This document shows, one piece after another, positions 25,029 to 34,114 of a DNA stretch of 46,533 bases. The notes under the pieces were generated by a model. That model was not told the DNA's origin. It saw nothing but the letters and a program-made list of their open reading frames with translations, and ran no database searches. The position numbers were made by a program, and so were the translations under genes. Within the stretch, counting starts at the first letter, position 1; the number at the start of each line of letters is the position of its first letter. Source of the stretch: Candidatus Accumulibacter phosphatis (lineage in GTDB: Bacteria; Pseudomonadota; Gammaproteobacteria; Burkholderiales; Rhodocyclaceae); the NCBI RefSeq assembly GCF_012939955.1, contig NZ_SPMY01000014.1, positions 1 to 46,533 of the forward strand. The letters run 5' to 3'.

Positions 25029-27719
25029 GCTTCTGCCACCGAACCGCAGCGCCAAACCATCCAAGGTCATGTTCTCCACAATCTCGTCATGCGGTATCAG
25101 TAGATATCGCCACGGCTTGCCGACATGGTTCGCCGCATGATCTGAGGCATTAGTGCACCACTTGACGGCGGCCTCCTTCTTGGCAATGACAATCGGGTCG
25201 TCAAGCTCTATGCGCTTCTTGGGTTCCAGCACGTAGATCGTGGCCGTCGTTTCAGCAACGAAGTCGGGCTGGTATTCGAAGTCCTCCGCGCCGTTCCGGT
25301 AGTAGATCTGGAACTGGCCCTTGGCCGCCTTGAACCACTTGAGAGCATCGCGTTCCAGAATCACGGCCAGTTTACGTTCCGAGTCGGAGTCGAATTTCTG
25401 CACCGGGTACAGGCATTTCGAAAAGCCGCCGAACAGGTATTTCGCCATGTTGCTCTTGTCCGCCGGCTCCACCCGGTAATTGGCAGGCGGTTCCTGCACC
25501 GAATAGGTGTAGGCGCTCTGCTTAAGCTCGGTATAGCCCTTGCTGATCTTCACTTCGTAGCCAGCCACGTCTTCCCAGTAATGCGCCTGCATGTGGGCAT
25601 GGATGAAGCGCGCAATGTCGCGCTGGTAGCAGCGCAGCACCTTGCGGGTATCGTCCTCGGACAGGTAACCCTTGAAATGCTGCACCGTTTGCGTCGCCAG
25701 TTCGTAGAGCAAGTCGGCGTGTTTGTCGTAGGAAATGTCGTCGAAGTCCACCAGGCCACTGACCACATAGTCTTCGACGCGGGCTTCCTCGAAACCATCA
25801 CGGCGCAAGGAAACGACATCCAGCTGATTGGTGCGCAAGTGCTGAATCCATAGCTCGTCAGATACCGCCGGATATTTCAGCGTGGCCAGCTCCAGGGTAA
25901 ACGGTTTGAACCCGGATTTAACTTCGCCTTTTGGCACCACCAGGATGCGCGGAATGTCGATGGTTTGCTGCGTCACCAACTCGACGGTCATTGCCACCAC
26001 AGCCGCAAAGTCCGGCTTCTCGGTCACACCCTCCAGCTCCAATTGGGTCGGCTGATGCTGTTCCTCGACCGCTTTGACGATGGCGGCCTGAATTTCCGGT
26101 TTCTTCAGATACTCGATGGTGGGCACAGTCTGCGGCTGGTTTTCCAGCTGGCGGATGATCTCATAGGTGATCTGCGCCACTTTCTGCTCTGCCGGCTTGG
26201 TGAACACAGGCGCCTGATCCCGCCCGGCCACCGTCGTGCTGCTCGTCGCGTGGGCTGGCCTTAAGCCCAGCTTGGTGGCCAGTTGCGATTGCGACACCAG
26301 CGTGGTCGTCTTCTGCCCAAGGGTATCCGTATCCAGTACCACCGCTTGCAAGTGAATCGCCGAGTCGGGCTTGTTGGCCTCGCTGATGATTTCCTGGAAC
26401 TTGTCATGGGCAACGATGTTCAGCCGATCCACAACCGTTACGCCGGTGCGTTTGCCATAGGGCAGGCGCAGGCCGCGCCCGATGGATTGCTCGATGAGGA
26501 TGCGGGCGTTGGCCGCCCGCAGCGGCACGATGGTGTAGAGGTTGGTCACGTCCCAGCCTTCCTTGAGCATGTTGACGTGAATCACCATCTCCGTTGGCTC
26601 GTCGGTGCGCTCGACCTTGAGCAGGCGGCCAATCATCGCCTCTTCTTCCGCACCGGTCTTGCTCGAATCCACCTGGATGACCTTGTCGCGGTAGCGCCCC
26701 GCGAAAAAGTTGTCCGACTTGATCAGCTCGGTCAGTTGCCCGGCGTGGGTGGTATCGCGCGCAATCACCAGCAGAAAGGGTTTGACGATGGCGTTGTCGC
26801 TCTCGCGGGCGTACGTCTCCAGCTCGACCTTCACGCTTTCATGCAGCCGAACGCCGTCTTCCAGCTTCAGCCGCTCTATCTCCTCAACCGACATGCCCGC
26901 AGGATTGAAGTTCTTGCGCGTTACCACGGCCGGTTCCTTGACGAAACCATCCTTCATTGCCTGACCCAGTGGATAGTCGACAATCACGTTCTTGAACGCC
27001 ACGGCACCTCGCGGGGTCTCGACAAACGGCGTGGCGGTCAGCTCCAGCCCCAGGATCGGCTTCAGCTCGTTAATGGCGCGAATACCGGCGCTGGCCCGAT
27101 AGCGGTGTGATTCGTCCATCAACATCACCAGATCGGGCAAGCCGGCCAGATAGTCGAAGTAACTTTCGCCGATGTACTCGGAAAGCCGCTTGATACGCGG
27201 CGACTTGCCGCCGCGTACCTCGGAATTGATCTTCGAGATGTTGAAGATGTTGATCCGGACGCCGCCGAAGAGCGTACCGCTGCGCGGGTCACGCTGATCG
27301 TAGTTGTCGCCGGTGATGATCGAAGGTGCATCGATGGCGAATTCCGCGATACCCCGGAACACGTATTTGGGATGATTGCGGTCGCTGAAGTCGGCGATCA
27401 GCTTGTTGTAGATGGTCAGGTTCGGCGCCAGCACGAAGAAGTTGTCGATGCCGTGCGCCAGGTGCAGATAGCTGATGAAAGCCCCCATCAGCCGCGTCTT
27501 GCCGACGCCGGTGGCGAGCGCGAAGCAGAGCGAGGGAAAATCGCGCTCGAAGTCCGTCACCGAAGGAAACTCGCTGCGGATGGCTTCCAGCGTTGCCGCG
27601 ACATCGGCGCCCTTTGCGGGCGGAGCAATCTCCGTAATGCGGTCGAGAATCTCCAGCGAGCGGCGCTGCGGATGGCGCAGGCTCAGGCGGCCGGCAATGG
27701 CGTTGACGTGGCGGTTCAT
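25026..27719 (-). CDS. res: Type III restriction enzyme, Res subunit
   Basis: 897 residues. The helicase part has Walker A ATGVGKT (69-75), the DESH box MLMDESHRYR (202-205) and motif VI EQSIGRGLRLPYGK (about 420). The C-terminal nuclease has the PD-(D/E)xK pattern PDFVAE with LEPKK a strand later (about 820-840). With Mod it cuts DNA after ATP-driven translocation between unmethylated sites. The start at 27719 overlaps the stop of the 59-residue gene (ATGA), fixing it better than the upstream in-frame ATG. The TAA stop lies in repeat copy 5, yet the length fits the family, so at most a few end residues were changed. Confidence 0.9.
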   Translation of the reverse strand: MNRHVNAIAGRLSLRHPQRRSLEILDRITEIAPPAKGADVAATLEAIRSEFPSVTDFERDFPSLCFALATGVGKTRLMGAFISYLHLAHGIDNFFVLAPNLTIYNKLIADFSDRNHPKYVFRGIAEFAIDAPSIITGDNYDQRDPRSGTLFGGVRINIFNISKINSEVRGGKSPRIKRLSEYIGESYFDYLAGLPDLVMLMDESHRYRASAGIRAINELKPILGLELTATPFVETPRGAVAFKNVIVDYPLGQAMKDGFVKEPAVVTRKNFNPAGMSVEEIERLKLEDGVRLHESVKVELETYARESDNAIVKPFLLVIARDTTHAGQLTELIKSDNFFAGRYRDKVIQVDSSKTGAEEEAMIGRLLKVERTDEPTEMVIHVNMLKEGWDVTNLYTIVPLRAANARILIEQSIGRGLRLPYGKRTGVTVVDRLNIVAHDKFQEIISEANKPDSAIHLQAVVLDTDTLGQKTTTLVSQSQLATKLGLRPAHATSSTTVAGRDQAPVFTKPAEQKVAQITYEIIRQLENQPQTVPTIEYLKKPEIQAAIVKAVEEQHQPTQLELEGVTEKPDFAAVVAMTVELVTQQTIDIPRILVVPKGEVKSGFKPFTLELATLKYPAVSDELWIQHLRTNQLDVVSLRRDGFEEARVEDYVVSGLVDFDDISYDKHADLLYELATQTVQHFKGYLSEDDTRKVLRCYQRDIARFIHAHMQAHYWEDVAGYEVKISKGYTELKQSAYTYSVQEPPANYRVEPADKSNMAKYLFGGFSKCLYPVQKFDSDSERKLAVILERDALKWFKAAKGQFQIYYRNGAEDFEYQPDFVAETTATIYVLEPKKRIELDDPIVIAKKEAAVKWCTNASDHAANHVGKPWRYLLIPHDEIVENMTLDGLALRFGGRS

Positions 27720-27895
27720 CGGGGCATTGGCTTTGCGTTCGGCTTCACATGCACGCACTCGCCGTTGCGCTGGACGACAAGCTCGGTATTCGTACTCAGC
27801 GCCACTTGCTCCGCCCGTTTTGCAGCACGGCGGATGGCAACCCAGGAAGCCGCCGAATCAGGGTCTTTCGCGAGTTCGATTTTTTTCTGGTTCAT
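27716..27895 (-). CDS. 59-residue protein between zeta toxin and Res, possible antitoxin
   Basis: Starts MNQKKIELAKDPDSAASWVA and ends NAKPMPR. A helical N-terminal half is followed by a short beta part (TELVVQRNGECVHVKP). GGGGAGAAA precedes the ATG. Its start overlaps the original end of the zeta-like gene and its stop overlaps the Res start, both as ATGA. Small proteins of this build (A..AAKRA... then LVV..NG..VHV.P) often lie next to zeta-like kinases, so an antitoxin role is a reasonable guess; it is not proven by any motif. Confidence 0.65.
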   Translation of the reverse strand: MNQKKIELAKDPDSAASWVAIRRAAKRAEQVALSTNTELVVQRNGECVHVKPNAKPMPR

Positions 27896-28407
27896 GGTTT
27901 TTCTCCCCAATTGCTCAGCACCGGCTCATCGCCCGCATTGTCATAGATGGCCCAGGCATCCACTGCATCGCGCTAGACCTGCTCAAGATTCCGTAGCCCC
28001 GCCACAAAACGCCTGCGGATACCATCATCGGGCACGTCATGCCCACCCTGGCGCACGCGCTCTGCCACCCGGTCAATCGCCATTTCCGAGTTTGGCAATG
28101 ACAGGAAAAACAGCGTGACGTGATAGCCGGCCTCGCGCCAAAGGCGAACGCGGCGCGCATAAGCCACACCGGAAAGTGTCGTCTCGAAGGCAAAACTCGC
28201 GCCACGTCGTTCAAGCTGAGCCATGCTTTCCAGCATGATGCGCGCCGCCTTCAGCGCCGCCACCTCCGGCGCAAACGGCGATAATCCGGCCGCAATCAGA
28301 TCGGCATTGATGAACTGCGGACATTCCGCCTCATTGGGCAGAAACTCGCGCGCGAAGGTCGTTTTCCCCGCACCGTTCGGCCCGGCAATGATGATGATTT
28401 TCTTCAT
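27892..28407 (-). pseudogene. Zeta-toxin-like kinase with a nonsense codon near its end
   Basis: Starts MKKIIIIAGPNGAGKTTFAR with Walker A at 9-16, followed by FINADLIAAGLSPFAPE and FAFETTLSG, the zeta/Zeta_toxin pattern of a UDP-sugar or small-molecule kinase. A TAG at 27973-27975 stops it after 144 residues (NLEQV). Read through, the same frame continues with DAWAIYDNAGDEPVLSNWGE, the usual C-terminus of these proteins, and ends TGA at 27892, overlapping the next ATG. So a TAC/TAT to TAG change removed 26 residues. The truncated protein may be inactive or weak. The kinase lies inside the restriction operon. Confidence 0.8.
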
Positions 28408-28529
28408 GGCAGCATCCAGCACCTTCCGAGAGATTTCCGACACGCTGCGTCGGAATTCGCCGCCAGCATCAGTTGCAGACAGGCCCGGCATGTGCGGCGG
28501 CGCAGCGCCACTTTGTACACGCCAATCAT
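28404..28529 (-). CDS. 41-codon ORF linking mod and the zeta-like gene
   Basis: Starts MIGVYKVALRRRTCRACLQL and ends LGRCWMLP. Its ATG overlaps the mod stop and its TGA overlaps the zeta start, both as ATGA, which is unlikely by chance. The Cys/Arg-rich sequence resembles no family; it could be a genuine small protein, or the frame left after an internal deletion in a former gene. Low certainty. Confidence 0.35.
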   Translation of the reverse strand: MIGVYKVALRRRTCRACLQLMLAANSDAACRKSLGRCWMLP

Positions 28530-30154
28530 GTCTCGTCCCCGTCAAAAAGGCTCCGCTGGCCGGGTTTGTGTGGTTCCTTGGGCAGGTTTTCCACCTGCAA
28601 GGAATAATCGTCGTGCCCCCACTCGCAGCGGGCGAGCACCTGGTTGGGAATCTTCTTCACCGTCAGATTGGGGTAGGCATCGGCTGCATTTATCCCCATC
28701 ACGCGGAATGACGTGCAAAGGACAAGCAGCGACCGATCCGGTCCGACCGCGTCGGAGAGTTGCTGCAATTGCTCGTGGGTCAGGCTGGCGGTAGTGACAT
28801 AGACGAAGTCCCGCTCGGTGGAACGGCCGTGCTGCCAATACACCGCGTCCGAAGGCGCATAGGTGAATCCTTCGAGCTTGCACAACGCCTCGGCCAGCAT
28901 GGCGGCGTTGTAGTCGTGGTTGATGACCCAGTTGCCCCACTTGTCCTTTTCCAGCAGCGATGGCGCCAGACGGTAATAGCGGAAACCGCCGCCGCCTTTC
29001 CAGATCACTGCCTTGCTGATACCGCCGGTGTCCTCGCCGTCGATGACCTTTTTCAGGCGCGGAATGATGTGCGTATGGCAGTGCTCGCCCAGTTCGACCA
29101 TGATCCAGCGCCGGCCCATCTTGTGAGCAACGGCGCCGGTGGTGCCGGAGCCGGCGAAGGAGTCGAGGACAAGGTCGCCGGGGTTGGTGGCGATCTCTAT
29201 AACGCGCTTCAAGAGGCGCTCGGGTTTGGGAGTGCCAAAAGATTCGTCCTCTGGGAACAGCGAACGCATTTCATTTTTCGAGGTGCGATTGCTTCCCACA
29301 TCGTCCTTTGACCACAAGGTCCGTGGAACCAAGTCGCCAACTTCCGACAGATACCGTTTTATACTCGGCCGAGCATTTCCGGTCGGGCCCCACCAGACTC
29401 GCCCATCCTTGTCCAGCTCACGAAGTTTCTCTTCCGAAATTCGCCAAAACCGGCCTGCCGGCGGCGAAAACTCCCGACCAGTCGGTCCTGTTATCTTGTA
29501 TTGACCTTTGGAGTACGGCTTGTTGGCATATGGGTCTCCCGGTAACCAAGCCCCTCGTGGGTCGTTGTCTTGATTTGCATAGATCGAATTTGCCGCATCA
29601 GTGCGCGCAAGCTTTCTAGGAATCCAATCTGGAAGCTTTGAGTAAACCAACAAGTGGTCATGGTCAGTTGAAAACTGTCGGGCAGAGTTTCGAGGTGAGT
29701 CTGCTTTCTCCCAAATAACATTGCAGACGAAGTTCGCGCGCCCAAACACTTCATCGCACAACACCTTCAGGTAATGCGCCTCGTTGTCGTCAATGGTGAT
29801 CCATAGCGAGCCGTCCTCCGACAACAGCCGCCGGATGATCTCCAAACGATCCCGCATCAGCGACAGCCAGATCGAATGCTCGACGCCGTCGTCGTAGTGC
29901 GTGAAGGCGCTGCCGGTGTTGTAGGGCGGGTCGATGAAGACGCATTTCACCTTGCTTGAAAACTCGGCCTCCAGCGCCTTCAACGCCAGCAGGTTGTCGC
30001 CGAAGATCAGCCGGTTGTCGAAGATGTCCTTGTCGCTCATTCGATGGGCGGCGTGATAACACCGGGCCGGGTCTTCCAGCAGGATGCGCGGCTCCAGCTG
30101 CGGCCGGTTCTCCTTGCCGATCCAGGTGAGTTCGAGTTTTTGTTTTTTGCTCAT
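28526..30154 (-). CDS. mod: Type III DNA methyltransferase, Mod subunit (N6-adenine)
   Basis: 542 residues. Motif IV is DPPYNTG (75-81) and motif I is DSFAGSGTTGAVA (about 335-347), the order of beta-class N6-adenine methyltransferases, as in type III Mod. The stretch between (about 150-300) is the target-recognition region; its DNA (about 29250-29760) is visibly less GC-rich than the rest, as expected for an exchanged module. Mod recognises and methylates the site alone and with Res forms the nuclease. GAGAAG precedes the ATG. It is the first intact gene of the operon that continues to res. Confidence 0.9.
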   Translation of the reverse strand: MSKKQKLELTWIGKENRPQLEPRILLEDPARCYHAAHRMSDKDIFDNRLIFGDNLLALKALEAEFSSKVKCVFIDPPYNTGSAFTHYDDGVEHSIWLSLMRDRLEIIRRLLSEDGSLWITIDDNEAHYLKVLCDEVFGRANFVCNVIWEKADSPRNSARQFSTDHDHLLVYSKLPDWIPRKLARTDAANSIYANQDNDPRGAWLPGDPYANKPYSKGQYKITGPTGREFSPPAGRFWRISEEKLRELDKDGRVWWGPTGNARPSIKRYLSEVGDLVPRTLWSKDDVGSNRTSKNEMRSLFPEDESFGTPKPERLLKRVIEIATNPGDLVLDSFAGSGTTGAVAHKMGRRWIMVELGEHCHTHIIPRLKKVIDGEDTGGISKAVIWKGGGGFRYYRLAPSLLEKDKWGNWVINHDYNAAMLAEALCKLEGFTYAPSDAVYWQHGRSTERDFVYVTTASLTHEQLQQLSDAVGPDRSLLVLCTSFRVMGINAADAYPNLTVKKIPNQVLARCEWGHDDYSLQVENLPKEPHKPGQRSLFDGDET

Positions 30155-30181
30155 TGCATTGCTCTTCTCGATATTTTTTGG

Positions 30182-30391
30182 TCAAGCACCTTGAGGCGGC
30201 GCCTGAACCTGCTGCTGGGCATCCTGCTCGGCCAGTCGGCGCAACACATGGTTGGCGCGTGGCTGAAAATCCGTGCGATTGCTCTTGGCGCTCACCACGA
30301 AGTCGATGGCGCTGGTCGGCCTGGGGTGCTGCCGAAGTTCGGCGGCACTTCTGACCTTGAAGCCCTGGCAGGCCAAGGCGACGGCGGGCAC
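30182..30391 (-). pseudogene. Unidentified gene fragment before mod
   Basis: A 69-codon frame ending AIDFVVSAKSNRTDFQPRAN with a Gln-rich tail, stopping 27 bp before the mod start. It joins, in another frame, the end of the AIPR fragment at about 30386. It is probably the C-terminal piece of a gene lost by the deletions that also broke its neighbours. I do not recognise its family. Confidence 0.4.
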
Positions 30392-30645
30392 GGGTGATTT
30401 TCAGGCCGATTTCGTCCGCACCGTTAGCGATCTCGATGCGGGTCACCAGCAGCTTGGCATCCGGCGAGATTGCGCCAGCCAAGGTCGCGTTGAAAATAGC
30501 CCCCGCCGTCTGTGCACCGTTGACGATGGAGAGCTTCTTGAAGCCGAAAGTGCACCTTTCCGGGGCTCCTGCCGCCGGCGTGATGGTTTCGGCCATGGCC
30601 GTGATGCCGTTGTTGAGATAGAAGAAGTCGCCGGGGCGACTGCGT
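30386..30645 (-). pseudogene. Fragment of an AIPR (abortive infection) gene
   Basis: The frame reads GDFFYLNNGITAMAETITP, then FGFKKLSIVNGAQTAGAIFN and ends EIGLKITRA. FYNNGIT and IVNGAQT are the hallmark blocks of the AIPR phage-resistance family, whose members are normally several hundred residues. Both ends are cut: the 5' end joins the helicase fragment out of frame near 30645, the 3' end changes frame right after ITRA, where intact proteins continue with TN-rich sequence. Confidence 0.7.
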
Positions 30646-30652
30646 ACTGTCT

Positions 30653-30916
30653 AGCACCCAGCACCTCGTCGCTGGCGCCGAAAACGCCTTCGAAGAGCTG
30701 GAACTCTTCTGATAGCAAGTCGAAGACGCGTTGGTCGGCGAGCAGGGCGCCCTTCGATAACGGCGAATTGAATGTGAACAGAGCGCCATCCACCTGGTGC
30801 GGCTTGAGATCGACTTGAGCATCGACCAACACTCCGGCCAGCTTTTCGCCGCTGTCCGGCGGGCAGCGGCGCGTCAGCTCGCAGGCAAGATATTGGCGGT
30901 GGTAGGCGGAAATCAC
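30653..30916 (-). pseudogene. Two fused fragments of a SNF2-type helicase gene
   Basis: The N-terminal piece reads SAYHRQYLACELTRRCPPDS and HQVDGALFTFNSPLSKGALL, the start of RapA/SNF2-like helicases just before the Walker A motif. At LLAD (about 30734) it jumps to QRVFDLLSEEFQLFEGVFGA and SDEVLGA, which belongs near the end of the helicase C domain. The whole ATPase core (several hundred residues) is deleted in frame, then the frame runs into the AIPR fragment. Such helicases commonly accompany type III-like restriction operons. The presumed start is a GTG at 30916. Confidence 0.7.
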
Positions 30917-31396
30917 TAGCCGGGTTCTATGGGTATTTTGGGGATTGTCCTGCAACGCAGAGGAAAATCCAAAATAATCTCGAAGGGAAGTGTAGCGCTG
31001 CTTTCCTGAAGATGGAGACGCTTTCGGCAGACGTGGAATCGGCGCTGAATCCTGGCGCTGCTGCAATTCATAGTTGCCGGTGGGGCAGGTTTCAGAATTC
31101 AGCCGACGCTCAAGGCGCATACCCCCAATGACCGCAGTGGCCGACCAGTGGTCGTTGGAAGCGAGCTTGACCTTCCCCAGCGTCCAAGCTCGCCCTTGTG
31201 CACGCATCGATCCGCCCGGCAACGATGCAAAGCGATTGACCTCTAGCGAAGCGGCCTTAAAATCCGAATGACGACCGCCATCCTGGCGATTCAATCTGTC
31301 CACCAGGAGTCATTTGCCACCAGCCGCCGGCGGTCAGGCTGAGCGCTTTTGGCGCGACAGATCAACACTATCAGGCCGCAGATCGCAGAGGCACCG
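30917..31396. other. Intergenic stretch between defence island and SDR gene
   Basis: No gene I can support. The long minus-strand frame through it has no recognisable protein upstream of the helicase fragment. AT-rich sequence near 30930-30990 may hold the original promoter of the defence operon, but I cannot define boxes. Confidence 0.4.
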
Positions 31397-32053
31397 ATGA
31401 TGCTCCGCTCCGTCTTCGTTACGGGTGCTACCGGGTATATGGGGAGCGCTCTCGTTGCGGCCCTGTTGGCGCGTGGTCATCGGGTTCAGGCGCTCGCCCG
31501 AAAGGAAAGCGCACACCGCATCCCGCCTGGCGCGGAGACGGTATTGGGAGACGCCCTGGATTCGGCGTCCTTCGCAAGTGCCATCGCGGCCGACACCCTG
31601 GTGCACTTGATCGGTACACGCCACCCCAGTCCGGCGAAAGCCGCCAGTTTCCAGGCCGTGGATTTGGCCTCGGTCGACGCCGCACTGGATGCTGCTCGTG
31701 ACGCAGGCATTCGGCACCTGGTCTATGTCAGCGTGGCCCATCCCGCGCCGCTGATGCAGGCCTACATCGCCGCGCGGCAAGCTGCCGAAGACCGTATTCG
31801 CTCGAGCGAAATCAGTGCCTCCATCCTCCGTCCGTGGTACGTGCTGGGTCCCGGCCACCGCTGGCCGGTTCTGCTTGTTCCCTGCTACGCAATGCTGGAA
31901 CGACTGCCGGCGACCCGAGAAACGGCTCTGCGCCTCGGCCTGGTCACGCGCGAGCAGATGCTGCGCGCGTTGGTCGCCTGCGTCGAGCAGGGGCCGTCCG
32001 GGATACGCGTGCTCGACGTTGCGGCAATCCGGAGCGCGCGTGAAACCGCCTGA
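31397..32053 (+). CDS. NAD(P)-binding epimerase/NmrA-like protein
   Basis: 218 residues, an atypical short-chain dehydrogenase. The dinucleotide-binding loop is VFVTGATGYMGSALVAALLA (7-26). There follow GDALDSASFASAI and DTLVHLIGT, then HLVYVSVAHP and the YIAARQAAEDRI helix in place of a YxxxK, as in NmrA/YwnB-like members, which are often non-catalytic sensors or quinone/NADPH-related proteins. GAGG at 31388 supports this start over an earlier ATG at 31349. Confidence 0.75.
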   Translation: MMLRSVFVTGATGYMGSALVAALLARGHRVQALARKESAHRIPPGAETVLGDALDSASFASAIAADTLVHLIGTRHPSPAKAASFQAVDLASVDAALDAARDAGIRHLVYVSVAHPAPLMQAYIAARQAAEDRIRSSEISASILRPWYVLGPGHRWPVLLVPCYAMLERLPATRETALRLGLVTREQMLRALVACVEQGPSGIRVLDVAAIRSARETA

Positions 32054-32155
32054 GCTATTGCTGCCGTTCGCTTTACTGCCTTGCGCCGGCTGTGCCACCG
32101 GGCACCCCGTTAACACCGTCCTCCGTCTTGACCGAGGAAGCGTTGCGCTGCGGCC

Positions 32156-32815
32156 ATGAGCCTGCGAAAACTTGGCCTCATTTGCGGCATCCTGAGCCCG
32201 CTCCTTTGGCTGGCACTGATCGGGGTGGCAGGAGCGATGCGCCCGGAGTTCAGTCACCGCACGCACTACATCAGCGAACTCGCGGAACATGGCAGCTCCA
32301 CGGAATTCATGATGCGGATCGCGGCCTTCGGATTCACCGGCTTTCTCTACGTCTGTTTCGCCCTGGCTTTACTGGCGACCTTTCGGGACGGGGAGTGGGG
32401 ATGGCGCACACTGACGGCCGTGCTCATCGCGCTGGATGGCGTCGGGCGGATAGGGGCCGGCGTGTTCGCCTGCGACCCGGGCTGTGCGGGGTTCTCGATG
32501 AGCCAGGAACTACACCGGCTTTTCGCCACGCTGGGCTTCCTCGCGGGCATCCTGGCTACCCTCGCCTGGGGCATCGCTTGCCGACGCCACGCCTGGTCGC
32601 CGGCCCTGAGCGGGTACTCTGTCGGCAGCGGGGCCCTGGCGCTGACTTGCCTCCTGCTCATGTCGTGGACGCGAAATCCGGTGCCTGCTCCCGGCCTGTT
32701 CGAGCACCTCGCCACCTTGATTCTTTCCTTGTGGGTCCTGGTTCTCGCCGTGCGCTTGCTGCGCTCCCCGGAGCGGTCCTGCCAGGGCAGCTCCCGCAGC
32801 CGCGGGGCTGACTGA
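32156..32815 (+). CDS. DUF998 integral membrane protein
   Basis: 219 residues with six predicted membrane helices. The DUF998 pattern is clear: LGLICGILSPLLWLALIGVA, then HRTHYISELAEHGSSTEFMM and GRIGAGVFACDPGC with LHRLFATLGFLAG. The function of the family is unknown. It lies 102 bp after the SDR gene and may be in one transcript with it; no strong ribosome site is seen before the ATG. After it, 32816-33165 contains no gene I can support. Confidence 0.8.
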   Translation: MSLRKLGLICGILSPLLWLALIGVAGAMRPEFSHRTHYISELAEHGSSTEFMMRIAAFGFTGFLYVCFALALLATFRDGEWGWRTLTAVLIALDGVGRIGAGVFACDPGCAGFSMSQELHRLFATLGFLAGILATLAWGIACRRHAWSPALSGYSVGSGALALTCLLLMSWTRNPVPAPGLFEHLATLILSLWVLVLAVRLLRSPERSCQGSSRSRGAD

Positions 32816-33165
32816 TCGGCTCACCGGCGGTCTCTCTCCGGCAGCCCCGACGCCACAGCGAGTGCCCGCCTGAGCCTGAGGTGGCGCCGAATCTGCGCGA
32901 CGAGGCGATCAGCAGCTCGTGTAGGGCAGGAACTTGCCCGACATGACGATGCTGACGCGGTCACTCGCTGGTGAAATAGGGGCGGCGGCCGATCGAATAC
33001 GCATCCGCCGGGCGTAGAATGGCCGGCGTCAGCCGCTCTCCATCGCGGCCCGGCTCGAGGGCGCCTCACTTCAGCAATGCGCCACCGCCAGTTCCCTCGC
33101 CGACACCAAGCCCGCTTGCCGCGACGGGCGAACCTCCTTCCTCACGCTTGCAGCCCCCACCGTTC

Positions 33166-34008
33166 ATGAACATCACCCCCTTCCAGGCGCTGGCCTGCCC
33201 GCTCGACGGCGCACCGCTGCAGCGGTGCGGCTCGACCTGGCGTTGCCAGGCCGGGCATAGCTTCGACATTGCCAGCCACGGCTATGCCCACTTGCTGCCG
33301 GTGCAGCACAAGCGCTCGCGCGACCCGGGTGACAGCAAGGAGATGGTCGCCGCGCGCCGCCGTTTTCTGAATGCTGGTTACTACCAGCCGATTGCGGCCG
33401 CAGTCAGCGCGGCCGCACTGGCGGATCTGCCCGCTACGGCAAGGGCTGCTTGCCTCGACGCCGGTTGTGGCGAGGGCTACTACCTGCGCCAGTTGGCGGC
33501 GGCTACGGGAAAGGGACAAACGCTGGCCCTGCTCGGTCTGGACATTTCCAAGTGGGCGATCCTGGCGGCAGCGAAACAGGAGCCGCGGCCGAACTGGGTC
33601 GTCGGCAGCAACGCCCGCTTGCCGGTGCAGACGGGCAGCATCGACCGCCTGCTGTGCCTGTTCGGCTTTCCCGCCCATGCCGAATTCGCCCGCGTCCTCA
33701 AGCCGAACGGCCAGTTGCTGCAGGTGGATGCCGGCCCGGATCACCTGCGCCAACTGCGCGAAATCATCTACCCAAGGCTGAAACCGGAAGCGACGGCCAA
33801 GGTGCAGCCACCGCCCGGCTTTGCCAGCCTGGCGAGCGAAAACCTACGCTACGCGCTGCACCTCGCTGGCCAGGAGACGATTGCCGATCTGCTGGCGATG
33901 ACCCCGCACCTCTACCGGGCCAGTACCGAGCGCCGTGCGCTGGCGGCAGAACTGACGACGCTGTCACTCACCGTCGATGTGCGCCTGACGCGCTTTGTCG
34001 TAACTTAA
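33166..34008 (+). CDS. rlmA: 23S rRNA (guanine-N1)-methyltransferase RlmA-like
   Basis: 280 residues. The N-terminal zinc-finger region is LACPLDGAPLQRCGSTWRCQ followed by AGHSFDIASHGYAHLL, the signature of RlmA-type enzymes, and KRSRDPGDSKEMVAARRRFL is the family's linker. The SAM fold follows with LDAGCGEGYYLRQL (motif I), LGLDISK and SIDRLLCLFGFPAHAEFAR. RlmA methylates G745 (E. coli numbering) in 23S rRNA hairpin 35. The start matches family length. Confidence 0.9.
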   Translation: MNITPFQALACPLDGAPLQRCGSTWRCQAGHSFDIASHGYAHLLPVQHKRSRDPGDSKEMVAARRRFLNAGYYQPIAAAVSAAALADLPATARAACLDAGCGEGYYLRQLAAATGKGQTLALLGLDISKWAILAAAKQEPRPNWVVGSNARLPVQTGSIDRLLCLFGFPAHAEFARVLKPNGQLLQVDAGPDHLRQLREIIYPRLKPEATAKVQPPPGFASLASENLRYALHLAGQETIADLLAMTPHLYRASTERRALAAELTTLSLTVDVRLTRFVVT

Positions 34009-34114
34009 AAAAGGTCGCGCACACGACACAGCGGGGACAAGGAAGGACCACGACGCCTGCCGCTGCGTAACAAGGCCTCCCGTTCCCCGGCGCTGGTGAT
34101 CAGCGGCTCTTCAA

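Noticed and set aside
32821-33069. Minus-strand frame before rlmA
   Set aside because: Arg/Pro-rich composition and no family; short C-terminal-like stretches in other frames could not be tied to a gene.
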